Program-made: the position numbers and the translations under genes
The notes under the pieces: model-generated
Database searches by the model: none
What the model was told of the DNA's origin: nothing
The model's input: only the letters and a program-made list of their open reading frames with translations
Assembly: GCF_042662125.1 (NCBI RefSeq)
Contig: NZ_JBHSXL010000003.1
Coordinates: 410,109 to 474,108 of the forward strand
Source: Halopenitus salinus
GTDB lineage: Archaea; Halobacteriota; Halobacteria; Halobacteriales; Haloferacaceae
Direction: 5' to 3'
Length of the DNA stretch: 64,000 nucleotides
Shown: positions 43,326 through 52,452 of the stretch, piece after piece
How positions within the stretch are numbered: position 1 is the first letter of the stretch
Layout: each line of letters starts with the position of its first letter

Positions 43326-43411
43326 CGATTCATCGATCCGTTATCCGCTCCGATCGTCGACCGGAGGTCGTCCCATCGATCGGTGCCGTCGGAATCGCCG
43401 CCATCGGCCGA

Positions 43412-43861
43412 TCACTGCTCCTCGGGAGCAAACTCGACGAGGGTGAGGTCGCGATCGAGGGGACAGTGGTCGTGTGGGGGCTCGCCGAGAACCTGCTGGA
43501 TCGTCCGTTCCTCCTCGAAGTCGACGCCGTCGGGCACGCAGTACTGGTGGCTCGGACACTCCGTGTGCGGGCAGTCGCCGGCGAGAGCGGTCGTGCTTCC
43601 GGCGTAGGCCCGCCTGGAGGGGACGTTCGCGGGCACGGAGGCGGGTTCGACCTCGACGGCGCGAACGCCGCCGTCGTGGACCGCACACTCGAGCGTCTGC
43701 GCGTTCTCGCGGACGTCCGTGATCCGGTAGCGCGTTCCCTCCGTGAGATTGAGACACTGCCCGCGATAGGGACAGCCCTCGCAGGCGTCCGATTCCCCCC
43801 CGTAGACGAACTCGCGGCCGACGTCCGCGAGTCGGGTTCCGACGAGCGTGACGGTCGACAT
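43412..43861 (-). CDS. UPF0179-family cysteine-rich protein (149 aa)
   Basis: An archaeal UPF0179 protein. The cysteine sets are visible: CEGCPYRGQC and CPHTECPSHQYC, plus VHDG and CPLDRDL near the end, suggesting zinc or iron-sulphur binding. Function unknown, though the family is widely conserved in Archaea. The start at 43861 gives MSTVTLVGTRLADVGREFVY, the family's typical start, and TTAAGC lies about 28 bp upstream. Confidence 0.88.
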   Translation of the reverse strand: MSTVTLVGTRLADVGREFVYGGESDACEGCPYRGQCLNLTEGTRYRITDVRENAQTLECAVHDGGVRAVEVEPASVPANVPSRRAYAGSTTALAGDCPHTECPSHQYCVPDGVDFEEERTIQQVLGEPPHDHCPLDRDLTLVEFAPEEQ

Positions 43862-44037
43862 GCTCCGATCGAGGTCCCCCGGCGCGTTAAGCCTCTCGGC
43901 TGGCGACGGCCGCTTTCCGAACGCGATCGCCAGGTCCGAGGCGACGGAGACCGATCGGTCTCGTGATCCGATGGGGTCGGGACGGGCGACGTCCTCCCCC
44001 GAAAGCGACATACGCTCGCTCGACCAATTCGAAACGA

Positions 44038-46563
44038 ATGACTGCGGACCGAGCGGTCCAAGGGGATCCCGCGTTCTTCGATCTCGTCTCGCGTCTCCGC
44101 GCGGAGGCGATCCGGACCGACGAACGACGGGGAGTGGTACTCGCCGGGGATCGAGACGCCGGCATCGACGCCGCGTTCACGGCCGTGGACGCGGCGAACG
44201 TGGACGGCGCCGACGTTACCATCGTCTCGACGCGGGAGGGGTTTCGCTTCGATCGCGTCTCGCCGAGGAGGTCCAGGGAGCTTCTGGGTACGACGCGTGA
44301 GGTCGTGATCCTCGACTGTCACGGCCGGTTCCGGCCGAACACGCTCGGACAGGTGCTCGGCGCCGTCGACGGTGGCGGGCTCCTCGTACTCCTCACCCCG
44401 GATCTCGACGATTGGCCCGGGATTCACGACGGGTTCGACGAGGGGCTCGCGGTGCCGCCGTACACGATCGACGACGTGACCGGCCGGTTTCGTCGCCGAC
44501 TCATCGGAGCGCTTCGCGAACACGAGGGGATCGCGATCGCGAGCGTTCGCGAGGGGGAGGAGACGAACGGCCCCCCCGAGGTGCGGGTCAGGGTTCGGGG
44601 ACTCACTGAGTCGACGGAGCGTCGGGGAGGATCCGCCCAAACGTCGATGCGATCGTCGGCGAACGACGCGTTTCCGGACCTCGTCTACGACTCGTGTCTC
44701 ACGCGTGACCAGGTTCGAGCGGTTCGTGCGCTCGAGTCGCTTCGCGGACCGACGGCGAACGCGGCGGTCGTCCTCGAGTCGGACCGGGGTCGCGGAAAGT
44801 CGAGTGCGGCCGGCCTCGCGGCCGCAGCCCTGGCCGCGGCGGGCGAGCGGGTACTCGTCACGGCCCCCGAGACGTCGAACGTCTCGAGCCTGTTCGATCG
44901 AGTCCGTGAGGCCCTGACCGGTCTCGAAGCGGTCGAAACCGTCGACGAGGACGGGCGACGGTTCGAAACCGACGCGGGCGGGGCCGTCGAGTACGTGTCG
45001 CCCGAGACCGCCGCCGCGAGCGTGGACGGACGGGGGACGACACGGCACACGGAAGGGGTACAACACACGGAACGGATGCGTGATGAAACGGACCGTTCCC
45101 GTTCGGACGCCCTCATCGTCGACGAGGCCGCCGCGCTTCCGGTCGCGACCCTGGAGCGGCTGCTGTCGGCGGACGCGATCGCGTTCGCCACCACGATCCA
45201 CGGCTACGAGGGCGCCGGGCGGGGATTCTCGGTTCGGTTCAGGGACCGACTCCGGGAGGCGGAACGCGAGGAGGACCGAACGGTCCGCGACGTCCGCCTC
45301 GAGGAGCCGATCCGGTACGCCCGCGGCGATCCGATCGAGCGGTTCGGCTTCCACGCGCTGCTTCTCGACGCGGCTCCGGCACCCGAGCCCGCGATCGATG
45401 ATCTGCGGATCGAGGACGAAGGGAGGTCGGAGCAGGAACTCTCGACCGGAGTCGCTGTGGGCGAGCCCCTCGACGGTTCCCCGATCGAGTACCGATCGCT
45501 CGAGCCGGAAGCACTGCTCGCCGACGAGCAGCTGCTGTCCGAGGCATTTGGGCTGCTCGTGTTCGCCCACTACCGGACGGAACCGAACGACCTGGCTCGG
45601 CTGCTCGACGCGCCGAACCTGTCCGTGCGCGCGCTGATGGCGCGTGGACACGTGCTCGCGGTCGCGTTGCTGGCTCGCGAAGGGGGACTCGATCCGGAGC
45701 GTCGAGCCTCGATGTACGAGGGATCGCGGGTTCGGGGGAACATGATCCCGGACGTGCTCACGAGCCAACTCCGAGACGAGGAGGCCGGACGCCCGGTCGG
45801 ACTGCGAACGATGCGGATCGCGACCCATCCGGCGCTTCGAGGCCGGGGGCTCGGAAGCCGCCTCCTCGATCGGATCCACGCCGAGTTCGCCGCCACGGGA
45901 GACCAACGCGGGGTCGACGGCGAAACGGGGGGCGCCTTGGAGGACGAGGGTGCGGTCGACTACTTCGGTGTCAGTTACGGGGCAACGCCGCGGCTCGTTC
46001 GGTTCTGGCGCCGGGCGGGCTATTCCACCGTCCACGTCTCGGCGACGCGGAACGCGGCCTCCGGGGAGCACTCGGCGGTCATGCTCCGTCCCGCGAGCCA
46101 GGCCGGGGAGGGGCTGCTCGCGCGGCACGCGGACGCGCTCGCGGACCGTGCCCGTGATGGCCTCTCGGACGCGCTTCGGGCGGTCGATCCGGACGTGATA
46201 CGGGCGTGTCTCGGCGCGTGTCCGGCGTCGCGATCCGACGAACTCGACCTCTCCGACCGGGAGTGGCGCGCCGCCGCGGCCGCGGCCGTCGGCCCCGGAA
46301 CCTACGACGCCGTCCCCGGCGCGATCCGAGATCTGGCCGTCGCGTACCTCCTCCGTGGGACGGACGGAGAACTCTCCGCACGCGAGGAGCAAGTGCTCGT
46401 CGCGAAGGCGTTGCAGGGTCATCCGGCGGAGCGAGTCGCAGAGGACCTCGGTTTCGAGTCCGAACGCGCGTGTATGCGAACGCTCGGCTCGGCGATCGAC
46501 GGGCTGCTCGACGTCTACGGCGGCGACGTCGCCGACGCGGAACGCGCGCGGTTCGAGGGGTAG
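44038..46563 (+). CDS. tmcA: tRNA(Met) cytidine acetyltransferase (TmcA)
   Basis: An 841-residue enzyme that makes N4-acetylcytidine in tRNA and, in archaea, possibly rRNA. The N-terminal domain (ILDCHGRFRPNTLGQVLGAV, DLDDWPG) is the DUF1726-like part; the helicase module has Walker A ESDRGRGKSSAAG and motif II LIVDEAAALP; the GNAT domain has MRIATHPALRGRGLGSRL; the C-terminal tRNA-binding part has SYGATPRLVRFWRRAGY. Longer than the E. coli enzyme (671 residues), with acidic low-complexity insertions usual for haloarchaea. The ATG at 44038 is preferred to the earlier frame start. The antisense frame of more than 1000 codons is a GC-rich shadow. Confidence 0.93.
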   Translation: MTADRAVQGDPAFFDLVSRLRAEAIRTDERRGVVLAGDRDAGIDAAFTAVDAANVDGADVTIVSTREGFRFDRVSPRRSRELLGTTREVVILDCHGRFRPNTLGQVLGAVDGGGLLVLLTPDLDDWPGIHDGFDEGLAVPPYTIDDVTGRFRRRLIGALREHEGIAIASVREGEETNGPPEVRVRVRGLTESTERRGGSAQTSMRSSANDAFPDLVYDSCLTRDQVRAVRALESLRGPTANAAVVLESDRGRGKSSAAGLAAAALAAAGERVLVTAPETSNVSSLFDRVREALTGLEAVETVDEDGRRFETDAGGAVEYVSPETAAASVDGRGTTRHTEGVQHTERMRDETDRSRSDALIVDEAAALPVATLERLLSADAIAFATTIHGYEGAGRGFSVRFRDRLREAEREEDRTVRDVRLEEPIRYARGDPIERFGFHALLLDAAPAPEPAIDDLRIEDEGRSEQELSTGVAVGEPLDGSPIEYRSLEPEALLADEQLLSEAFGLLVFAHYRTEPNDLARLLDAPNLSVRALMARGHVLAVALLAREGGLDPERRASMYEGSRVRGNMIPDVLTSQLRDEEAGRPVGLRTMRIATHPALRGRGLGSRLLDRIHAEFAATGDQRGVDGETGGALEDEGAVDYFGVSYGATPRLVRFWRRAGYSTVHVSATRNAASGEHSAVMLRPASQAGEGLLARHADALADRARDGLSDALRAVDPDVIRACLGACPASRSDELDLSDREWRAAAAAAVGPGTYDAVPGAIRDLAVAYLLRGTDGELSAREEQVLVAKALQGHPAERVAEDLGFESERACMRTLGSAIDGLLDVYGGDVADAERARFEG

Positions 46564-46662
46564 CGTTCGCCTCCAGTCGAGGGCCGGAAGTCGGTCTTCG
46601 ACGACGAGGACGGACATGCCGCGAGCCGGGGGCTTATCCGATCGCTCGACGAACGCCCGCGC

Positions 46663-47610
46663 ATGTCAGATCCGGACGTGCTGGTCCAACGACAGAAGAT
46701 CCACGGAATGGACGGGACGACCTACGCCGCGGCGCTTCGCGAGCGGCGTCCGGACCTGACGGTCGTCCACCCCGACACGCCGGAGGAGGAACGCGAGCAC
46801 CTGCGGACGGTCCGGGCGTCGACCGGATTCGCGCTCTCGCCCGAACAGCTCGAGATCGCAAAGAACCTGGAGCTCTTCGCCGGCGTCTACGCGGGGACCG
46901 GCCACCTCGATCTCGACGCCTTCGAGCGCCACGGCGTCGCCGTCACGAACGGCGCCGGGGTCCACGTTCCGAACATCTCCGAGTACGTGATCGGGATGTT
47001 GATCGCCCACGCGAGGCGGTTCCCGCGGTCGATTCGCAACCAGGAACGCGAGAGCTGGCACACCCACCCGGTCTCGGAGGTGTCCGGTTCACGCGTCGCG
47101 GTCGTCGGACTGGGCGCGATCGGCAGGGGGATCGTGGAACGGCTCGACGCCTTCGACGTCGAGACCGTCGGCGTCCGATACTCGCCAGAGAAGGGAGGCC
47201 CCACGGAGGAGGTCTACGGGTTCGACGAGGTTCACGCGGCCGTCACCGACGCGGAGTACGTGGTGCTCGCGTGTCCGCTCACCGAGACGACGGCGAAGCT
47301 CGTCGACGCGGATCTCCTTCGAACGATGCGTTCCGACGCGGTCCTCGTCAACATCGCCCGCGGCGGCGTGGTCGACACCGACGCGCTCGTCTCGGCGTTG
47401 CGGACGAACGACATCAAGAGCGCGGCGCTCGACGTGACCGATCCCGAGCCGCTTCCGGCGGGCCATCCGCTGTGGCGCCTCGAGAACGCGACGGTGACGC
47501 CCCACAACGCCGGGAACACGCCGGAGTACTTCGAGCGATGTGCGGACATCCTCGCGGAAAACCTCGAACGACTCGACAGCGGTGAGACGCTTCGAAATCG
47601 GGTCGTGTGA
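46663..47610 (+). CDS. D-isomer-specific 2-hydroxyacid dehydrogenase
   Basis: A 315-residue NAD(P)-dependent dehydrogenase. The Rossmann motif is VVGLGAIGRGI; catalytic residues are Arg in NIARGGVVD, Asp/Glu in DVTDPEPLP, and His in VTPHNAG. It oxidises or reduces 2-hydroxy/2-oxo acids; the exact substrate is not clear, though the neighbours include an FAD/Fe-S D-lactate dehydrogenase-type gene and an FAH-family gene. CTTATCC about 27 bp before the start supports the ATG at 46663. The gene starts 99 bp behind tmcA. Confidence 0.88.
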   Translation: MSDPDVLVQRQKIHGMDGTTYAAALRERRPDLTVVHPDTPEEEREHLRTVRASTGFALSPEQLEIAKNLELFAGVYAGTGHLDLDAFERHGVAVTNGAGVHVPNISEYVIGMLIAHARRFPRSIRNQERESWHTHPVSEVSGSRVAVVGLGAIGRGIVERLDAFDVETVGVRYSPEKGGPTEEVYGFDEVHAAVTDAEYVVLACPLTETTAKLVDADLLRTMRSDAVLVNIARGGVVDTDALVSALRTNDIKSAALDVTDPEPLPAGHPLWRLENATVTPHNAGNTPEYFERCADILAENLERLDSGETLRNRVV

Positions 47611-47646
47611 ACGGTGCGAACGGACAGCAGGCGGGGTGTCGACGCC

Positions 47647-48372
47647 CTATGGAAACGCGGCGTCCACGACGGTGTTCTCGAGCGTTCCCACGCCCTCGTA
47701 GGTGATCGACACCGTCTGTCCGGGCTCGACGAGGCCGGGGTTTGCGGGGCTCCCGAAGGCGATGCAGTCGCCGGGACGGAGCGTGAACCGCCGCGAGAGG
47801 TGTGAGACGATCTCGTGGGGATCGAACAGCATCAACTCGGTGGTCGCCTCCTGGCGGCGCTCGTCGTCGACGAACGTCTCCATCTCGACGTCGAAGGGGT
47901 CGACGTCGGTCTCGATCCACGGCCCGAGCGGGGCCGAGCCGTCGAATGCCTTTCGGGCCGTTCTGCCGACCTGATCGAGGGCGTCGACGTCGTTCATGAT
48001 CGTGTAGCCGCGAACGACGTCCGGAACCTCGCCGGGTTCGAGATCCCGGCACCGTTCGTCTATCACGGCGACCAGCTCGCCGGCGTAGGTCAGCTCCTCG
48101 GTCCACTCGGGGTAGGGGATCGACTCGCCGTGAGCGCGGAGGCTCGTCGGCGGCTTGATGAAGAAGTCCGGCTCCTCGGGGCGCTCGTAGGACATCTGAT
48201 CGAGCGTCTCGGCGTAGTTTCGGCCGACGCAGTAGAGCGCCGACGGTTCACAGGGAGCCAACAGCCGGCCGTCGGTCCCGACCTCGTAGACCCCGTCGTC
48301 GGCGACGACCGTCCCGTCCTCGTAGCGCCCCTCGATCGGTCCCTCCGGCGTGAGCAGCCGTGCGAGTCGCAT
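47647..48372 (-). CDS. Fumarylacetoacetate hydrolase family protein
   Basis: A 241-residue FAH-domain protein: LYCVGRNYAETLDQMSYERP, then PDFFIKPPTSLRAHGESIPY, ELVAVIDERCRDLEPGE, YTIMNDVDALDQVG, and GDCIAFGSPANPG. The metal-binding Glu/Asp set is in place. Members hydrolyse or decarboxylate acylpyruvates or oxoacids, so a role in aromatic or sugar-acid breakdown is plausible. GGTAAAAAC about 28 bp upstream supports the start. Convergent with the 2-hydroxyacid dehydrogenase gene. Confidence 0.88.
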   Translation of the reverse strand: MRLARLLTPEGPIEGRYEDGTVVADDGVYEVGTDGRLLAPCEPSALYCVGRNYAETLDQMSYERPEEPDFFIKPPTSLRAHGESIPYPEWTEELTYAGELVAVIDERCRDLEPGEVPDVVRGYTIMNDVDALDQVGRTARKAFDGSAPLGPWIETDVDPFDVEMETFVDDERRQEATTELMLFDPHEIVSHLSRRFTLRPGDCIAFGSPANPGLVEPGQTVSITYEGVGTLENTVVDAAFP

Positions 48373-48525
48373 ACCGCGTGTGGGTTCGGTGTCGGTAAAA
48401 ACGACCCGGAAAAACGACCCGGTGTGGACGCTCCGATGAAACCGATCCGGTGAAAACGACGAGGGGACCGGATCCTCCCGATCGTTGACGACAGTCTTTA
48501 TGGGGCGGGGACCGAGTCGGGAGGT

Positions 48526-51500
48526 ATGGCTGTCGACGAGCGGCCGGACCCCGATCCGGCGGCATCAGCGGCGACGCTCGGCCACGCCAGGCCGGACGTC
48601 GAGGAGTACGCGGCGCTCGCCGGGGATCTCCGCGAACGCGTCGCGGGCGAGGTCCAGTTCGACGAGTACGCCCAGGTACTGTATGCGACCGACGGAAGCG
48701 TCTACCAGGCGCGTCCCGCCGGCGTCGTCTTCCCGACGGACGTCTCGGACGTTCAGGCGGCCGTTCGGACCGCTTCCGACCACGGCGTTCCGGTGTTGCC
48801 CCGCGGGACGGGGTCCTCACTCGCCGGACAGGCGGTCGGGCCGGGGTGTGTCGTCCTGGACTTCACGCGGTACATGGACGACATCCGGGAGATCCGACCC
48901 GAGGACCGTCGAGCGGTTGTCGAGCCCGGCGTCGTCCAGGACCACCTCGACGACGCGCTCGCGGAACACGGGCTGAAGTTCGCGCCGGATCCGGCCTCCT
49001 CCGGCCGGGCGACGATCGGCGGGGGGATCGGGAACAACTCGACCGGCGCCCACTCCGTGCGCTACGGGATCACGGACGCCTACACCGAGGAGCTGCGGGT
49101 CGTGCTCGCGAACGGCGAGGCGATCCACACCCGGGAGGTCGTCCTCGACTCGCCGGAGTACGAGGCGATCGTCGACGGGGACGACGCCGAGGCGCGGATC
49201 TACGAGACGGTCCGCGGGATCATCGAGGAGAACGAGGCGGAGATCGAGGAACGGTACCCCGATCTCAAGCGGTCGGTCTCCGGATACAACCTGCAGAAGG
49301 CGATCTACGAGAACGGGGACGGCGAACGGGTCATCAACCTCTCGAAGCTGTTCGTCGGCGCCGAGGGGACCCTCGGGGTCGTCGTCGAGGCCGAGCTCTC
49401 GCTCGTGACGCTTCCGGGGGAGACCGCGCTCGTCCTCTACTGCTTTTCGGACCTGATCGACGCGCTGCGTGCGGTCCCGGAGGCGCTCGAGTTCGAGGTG
49501 AGCGCGGTCGAGCTGATGGACGACGAGGTGTTCCGGCTCGCGGCCGACTCCGAGGGCTACGCGGAATACGTCGAGGCGATCCCGGAGGGAACCGCCGCCG
49601 CGCTGCTTCTCGAGTTCGACTCGGAGCTCGTCGACGACTTCGAGGCCGCCATCGACGGGACGAACGCGCACTTTCGCGAGGCGGGACGCGCCTTCGCGGC
49701 GGTCGAGGCCTACTCCGAAAGCGCCCAGGCCGACCTCTGGAAGCTCCGGAAGGCGGCGATCCCCCTCCTGATGAGCCTGGAGGGCGACCCGAAGCCGTAC
49801 CCGTTCATCGAGGACGCAACGGTGCCGCCGGAGGAGCTCGCCGAGTACGTCCAGGGCTTTCAGTCGATCCTGGAGTCCCACGACACCTCCGCGGCCTACT
49901 TTGCTCACGCCGGCTCGGGGACGCTCCACATCCGGCCGATCGTGAACCTGAAGGAACACGAGGGAGTGGAGACGCTCCACTCGATCACCGACGACGTCAC
50001 GGACCTCGTGTTGGAACACCGAGGCGCCTTCTCCGGCGAACACGGCGACGGGATGGCCCGAACGGAGTTCACCCCGAAGATGTACGGCGAGACGCTCTGG
50101 CGGGCGTTCAAGGAGGTGAAGACGGCCTTCGATCCCGACTGGCAGATGCACCCGGGCAACGTCGTCTACCGCGACGGACCCGAGGACCCGGGGCCGAACT
50201 CCGATCGCGGCGTGGGCGCCGACAACCGCGAACACCTCCGGTACGGCCCGGAGTACCAGTCGATCGAGCCGGTGACGGAGATGGACTTCGACGACGAGGG
50301 CGGGTTTTCCCACCTCGTCGAGCTGTGTAACGGCTGTGGAACCTGTCGGGAGACCGACTCGGGGACGATGTGTCCGACCTTCCGCGCCTCCCGGGAGGAG
50401 GTCCAGTCGACCCGGGGGCGCGCCAACATGCTGCGGGCGGCGATAAGCGGGGAGCTGCCTGCCGAGGAGCTTCACTCAGATCGTTTCCAGGAGGAGGTGT
50501 TGGGCCTGTGTGTCGGCTGTAAGGGCTGTAAGAGCGACTGTCCGACCGGCGTCGATCTGGCGAAGCTGAAAGCCGAAGTGAAACACCGCCACCACGAATC
50601 GCACGGAGCGAGCCTCCGAGAGCGGCTGTTTCGGGACGTCGATCGCCTCTCACGGCTCGGAAGCCGGCTCGCGCCCCTCTCGAATCTGGCCTCGTCCATA
50701 CCGGGCGCTCGAGCCGTCCTCGAACGGACGGTTGGGATCGCCGGCGATCGCGAGCTGCCGACGTTCCGCTCGGAGAGCCTGATCGACTGGTTCGAAGCCC
50801 GCGGCGGGTCCACAGTCGCCGAGAACGACGCCGAGGGGACCGTGATCCTCTTTCCGGACACCTACACCACCTACAACTATCCGGAACCCGGCAAGGCGGC
50901 GGTCGAGGTGCTCGAGGCGGCCGGCTACCGCGTGGAGATCCCCGACGATCTCGCCCCCTCGGGGCGGGCGGCCCACTCGACCGGCTTTCTGGACGTCGCC
51001 CGCGATCGGGCACGCGCGAACGTCGAGGCGCTCGCGCCGCGCGTCGAGGCGGGCGCGAGCGTCGTGTTCGTCGAGCCCTCCGACGCCGTCATGTTCCAGG
51101 ACGAGTATCGCGACCTCCTCGAGGGCGAGGACGCGGAGCGGGTGTCGGCGAACGCCCACAGCGTCATGGAGTTCCTCGATCTGGCACGCGTCGACGAGAA
51201 CCTCGCGTTCGAGGCGTCGAGCGAGGAGTTGGTCTACCACGGCCACTGCAACCAGAAGGCGACGAACAAGGACCATCACGCGGTCGGGGTCCTCCGGCGG
51301 GCCGGCTACGCGGTCGACCCGCTCGATTCGGGATGCTGCGGAATGGCCGGATCGTTCGGATACGAGGCCGAACACCACGACCTCTCGATGGCGATCGGTC
51401 GGATCCTGTTCGACCAGGTCGACGACGCCGGCGGCGACGTCGTCGTCGCGCCGGGCGGGTCCTGCCGGTCCCAACTCGGCGAGCGGTCCAACGGCGAGCA

Positions 51501-51615
51501 GTCCGGCGGCGAGCGGTCCGACGGAAAGCGATGCGGTGACGGGCGGTCCACGGGGGATCAACCGCCCCATCCGATCGAGAAGGTAGCGGATGCGCTCGCG
51601 GCCGCCCGAGAGTAG
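48526..51615 (+). CDS. dld: FAD- and Fe-S-binding D-lactate dehydrogenase-type protein
   Basis: A 1029-residue membrane-associated-type flavoprotein. Residues about 60-280 form an FAD_binding_4 domain (PRGTGSSLAGQAVGPGCVVL), followed by the C-terminal FAD-oxidase part. Two ferredoxin-type clusters are in CNGCGTCRETDSGTMCPT and CVGCKGCKSDCPTG. The last part is a CCG (Cys-rich) domain ending HGHCNQKA and CCGMAGSFGYEAEHHDLS. It oxidises D-lactate or another 2-hydroxyacid and passes electrons on. A TATA-like CTTTAT is centred about 27 bp upstream. An unusual low-complexity stretch (about residues 985-1015, rich in Gly, Ser, Glu) sits after SCRSQL. Confidence 0.9.
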   Translation: MAVDERPDPDPAASAATLGHARPDVEEYAALAGDLRERVAGEVQFDEYAQVLYATDGSVYQARPAGVVFPTDVSDVQAAVRTASDHGVPVLPRGTGSSLAGQAVGPGCVVLDFTRYMDDIREIRPEDRRAVVEPGVVQDHLDDALAEHGLKFAPDPASSGRATIGGGIGNNSTGAHSVRYGITDAYTEELRVVLANGEAIHTREVVLDSPEYEAIVDGDDAEARIYETVRGIIEENEAEIEERYPDLKRSVSGYNLQKAIYENGDGERVINLSKLFVGAEGTLGVVVEAELSLVTLPGETALVLYCFSDLIDALRAVPEALEFEVSAVELMDDEVFRLAADSEGYAEYVEAIPEGTAAALLLEFDSELVDDFEAAIDGTNAHFREAGRAFAAVEAYSESAQADLWKLRKAAIPLLMSLEGDPKPYPFIEDATVPPEELAEYVQGFQSILESHDTSAAYFAHAGSGTLHIRPIVNLKEHEGVETLHSITDDVTDLVLEHRGAFSGEHGDGMARTEFTPKMYGETLWRAFKEVKTAFDPDWQMHPGNVVYRDGPEDPGPNSDRGVGADNREHLRYGPEYQSIEPVTEMDFDDEGGFSHLVELCNGCGTCRETDSGTMCPTFRASREEVQSTRGRANMLRAAISGELPAEELHSDRFQEEVLGLCVGCKGCKSDCPTGVDLAKLKAEVKHRHHESHGASLRERLFRDVDRLSRLGSRLAPLSNLASSIPGARAVLERTVGIAGDRELPTFRSESLIDWFEARGGSTVAENDAEGTVILFPDTYTTYNYPEPGKAAVEVLEAAGYRVEIPDDLAPSGRAAHSTGFLDVARDRARANVEALAPRVEAGASVVFVEPSDAVMFQDEYRDLLEGEDAERVSANAHSVMEFLDLARVDENLAFEASSEELVYHGHCNQKATNKDHHAVGVLRRAGYAVDPLDSGCCGMAGSFGYEAEHHDLSMAIGRILFDQVDDAGGDVVVAPGGSCRSQLGERSNGEQSGGERSDGKRCGDGRSTGDQPPHPIEKVADALAAARE

Positions 51616-51662
51616 CGGCGAACCCGGCTCGTCTCGGGAGCGCAGTCAGCGGTACATCGGCC

Positions 51663-52364
51663 TCACCGTCCGGTCGTCGGGTCCCGCGCGTGGAGGTCGA
51701 TCTCGAAGGTCCGCGCCCGGTCGGGTTGGTCGATCAGCTGATAACAGCTCCGAGCCGCGGCCGCCGGATCGATGTAGTCGTCCTCGTCCACCTCGCCCGG
51801 ACCCTCGTAGACGTCCGGGTTGAGTAGCATCCCGTCGATGACGACGTGGGCGACGTGGATCCCCTCGGAGTGATACTCGTCGGCCAGCGATCGCGCGAGC
51901 CCGCGTGTCGCCCCCTTCCCGCTTTTGAAGGCGAAATCTCCCGCCTCGGGAGCTGCACCGAAGAAGAGGGCCGTCCCGCCCGTGCCGCGCAGGTCCGCGA
52001 GCGCCTCGCGGAAACAGCACAGTCCGGCGTAGGCGTACAGTCGCCAGAGGCGTTCGAGCCGGTCCGGGTCGAGTTCGACGTCGCTTCCGCTCGTGACCGT
52101 GCTGGCGGTGTGTGCGAGCACCTCGATCGGACCGAACGCGTCACGGAGACGGTCGAAACACGCCTCGACGCGGTCGGGATCGGTGAGGTCGGCCGGGATC
52201 GCGATCGCCTCGTGGCCGGCTTCACGGAGCCGATCGGCGACGTCCTCCGAATACTCCTGGCTCCGGGCGATCAGGCCGACCGGGTGTCCCTCCTCGGCGA
52301 GCGTCCAGGCGAGCTCCTCGCAGAATCCGGGACCGAATCCGGCGATGACGGCTGTTCCGGGCAT
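51663..52364 (-). CDS. Atypical short-chain dehydrogenase/reductase (SDR)
   Basis: A 233-residue Rossmann protein: TAVIAGFGPGFCEELAWTLA at the N-terminus instead of the usual GxxxGxG, then IAIPADLTDPD and LAHTAST. The catalytic YxxxK motif reads FKSGK, so the tyrosine is replaced by phenylalanine. It is therefore either a poor catalyst, a binding protein, or an enzyme with a different mechanism. The start at 52364 (MPGTAV) has GGATAAATCC about 28 bp upstream; a GTG at 52376 would add four residues. Confidence 0.8.
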   Translation of the reverse strand: MPGTAVIAGFGPGFCEELAWTLAEEGHPVGLIARSQEYSEDVADRLREAGHEAIAIPADLTDPDRVEACFDRLRDAFGPIEVLAHTASTVTSGSDVELDPDRLERLWRLYAYAGLCCFREALADLRGTGGTALFFGAAPEAGDFAFKSGKGATRGLARSLADEYHSEGIHVAHVVIDGMLLNPDVYEGPGEVDEDDYIDPAAAARSCYQLIDQPDRARTFEIDLHARDPTTGR

Positions 52365-52452
52365 GGACGCGACCACGGCGGCACATCGGATAAATCCACG
52401 GGCGGGATACGGGACGATCGGCCGGACGGGACGAGCGGACGCCGCCGGTCGC

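Noticed and set aside
43330..46617. A minus-strand open frame of more than 1000 codons opposite tmcA
   Set aside because: It is a shadow caused by high GC content: its product is Arg/Gly/Glu-rich with no domain, and the plus strand encodes full-length TmcA.
48817..50475. 552-codon frame antisense to the D-lactate dehydrogenase-type gene
   Set aside because: Arg/Val/Leu-rich shadow; no domain; the sense strand has FAD and Fe-S motifs.
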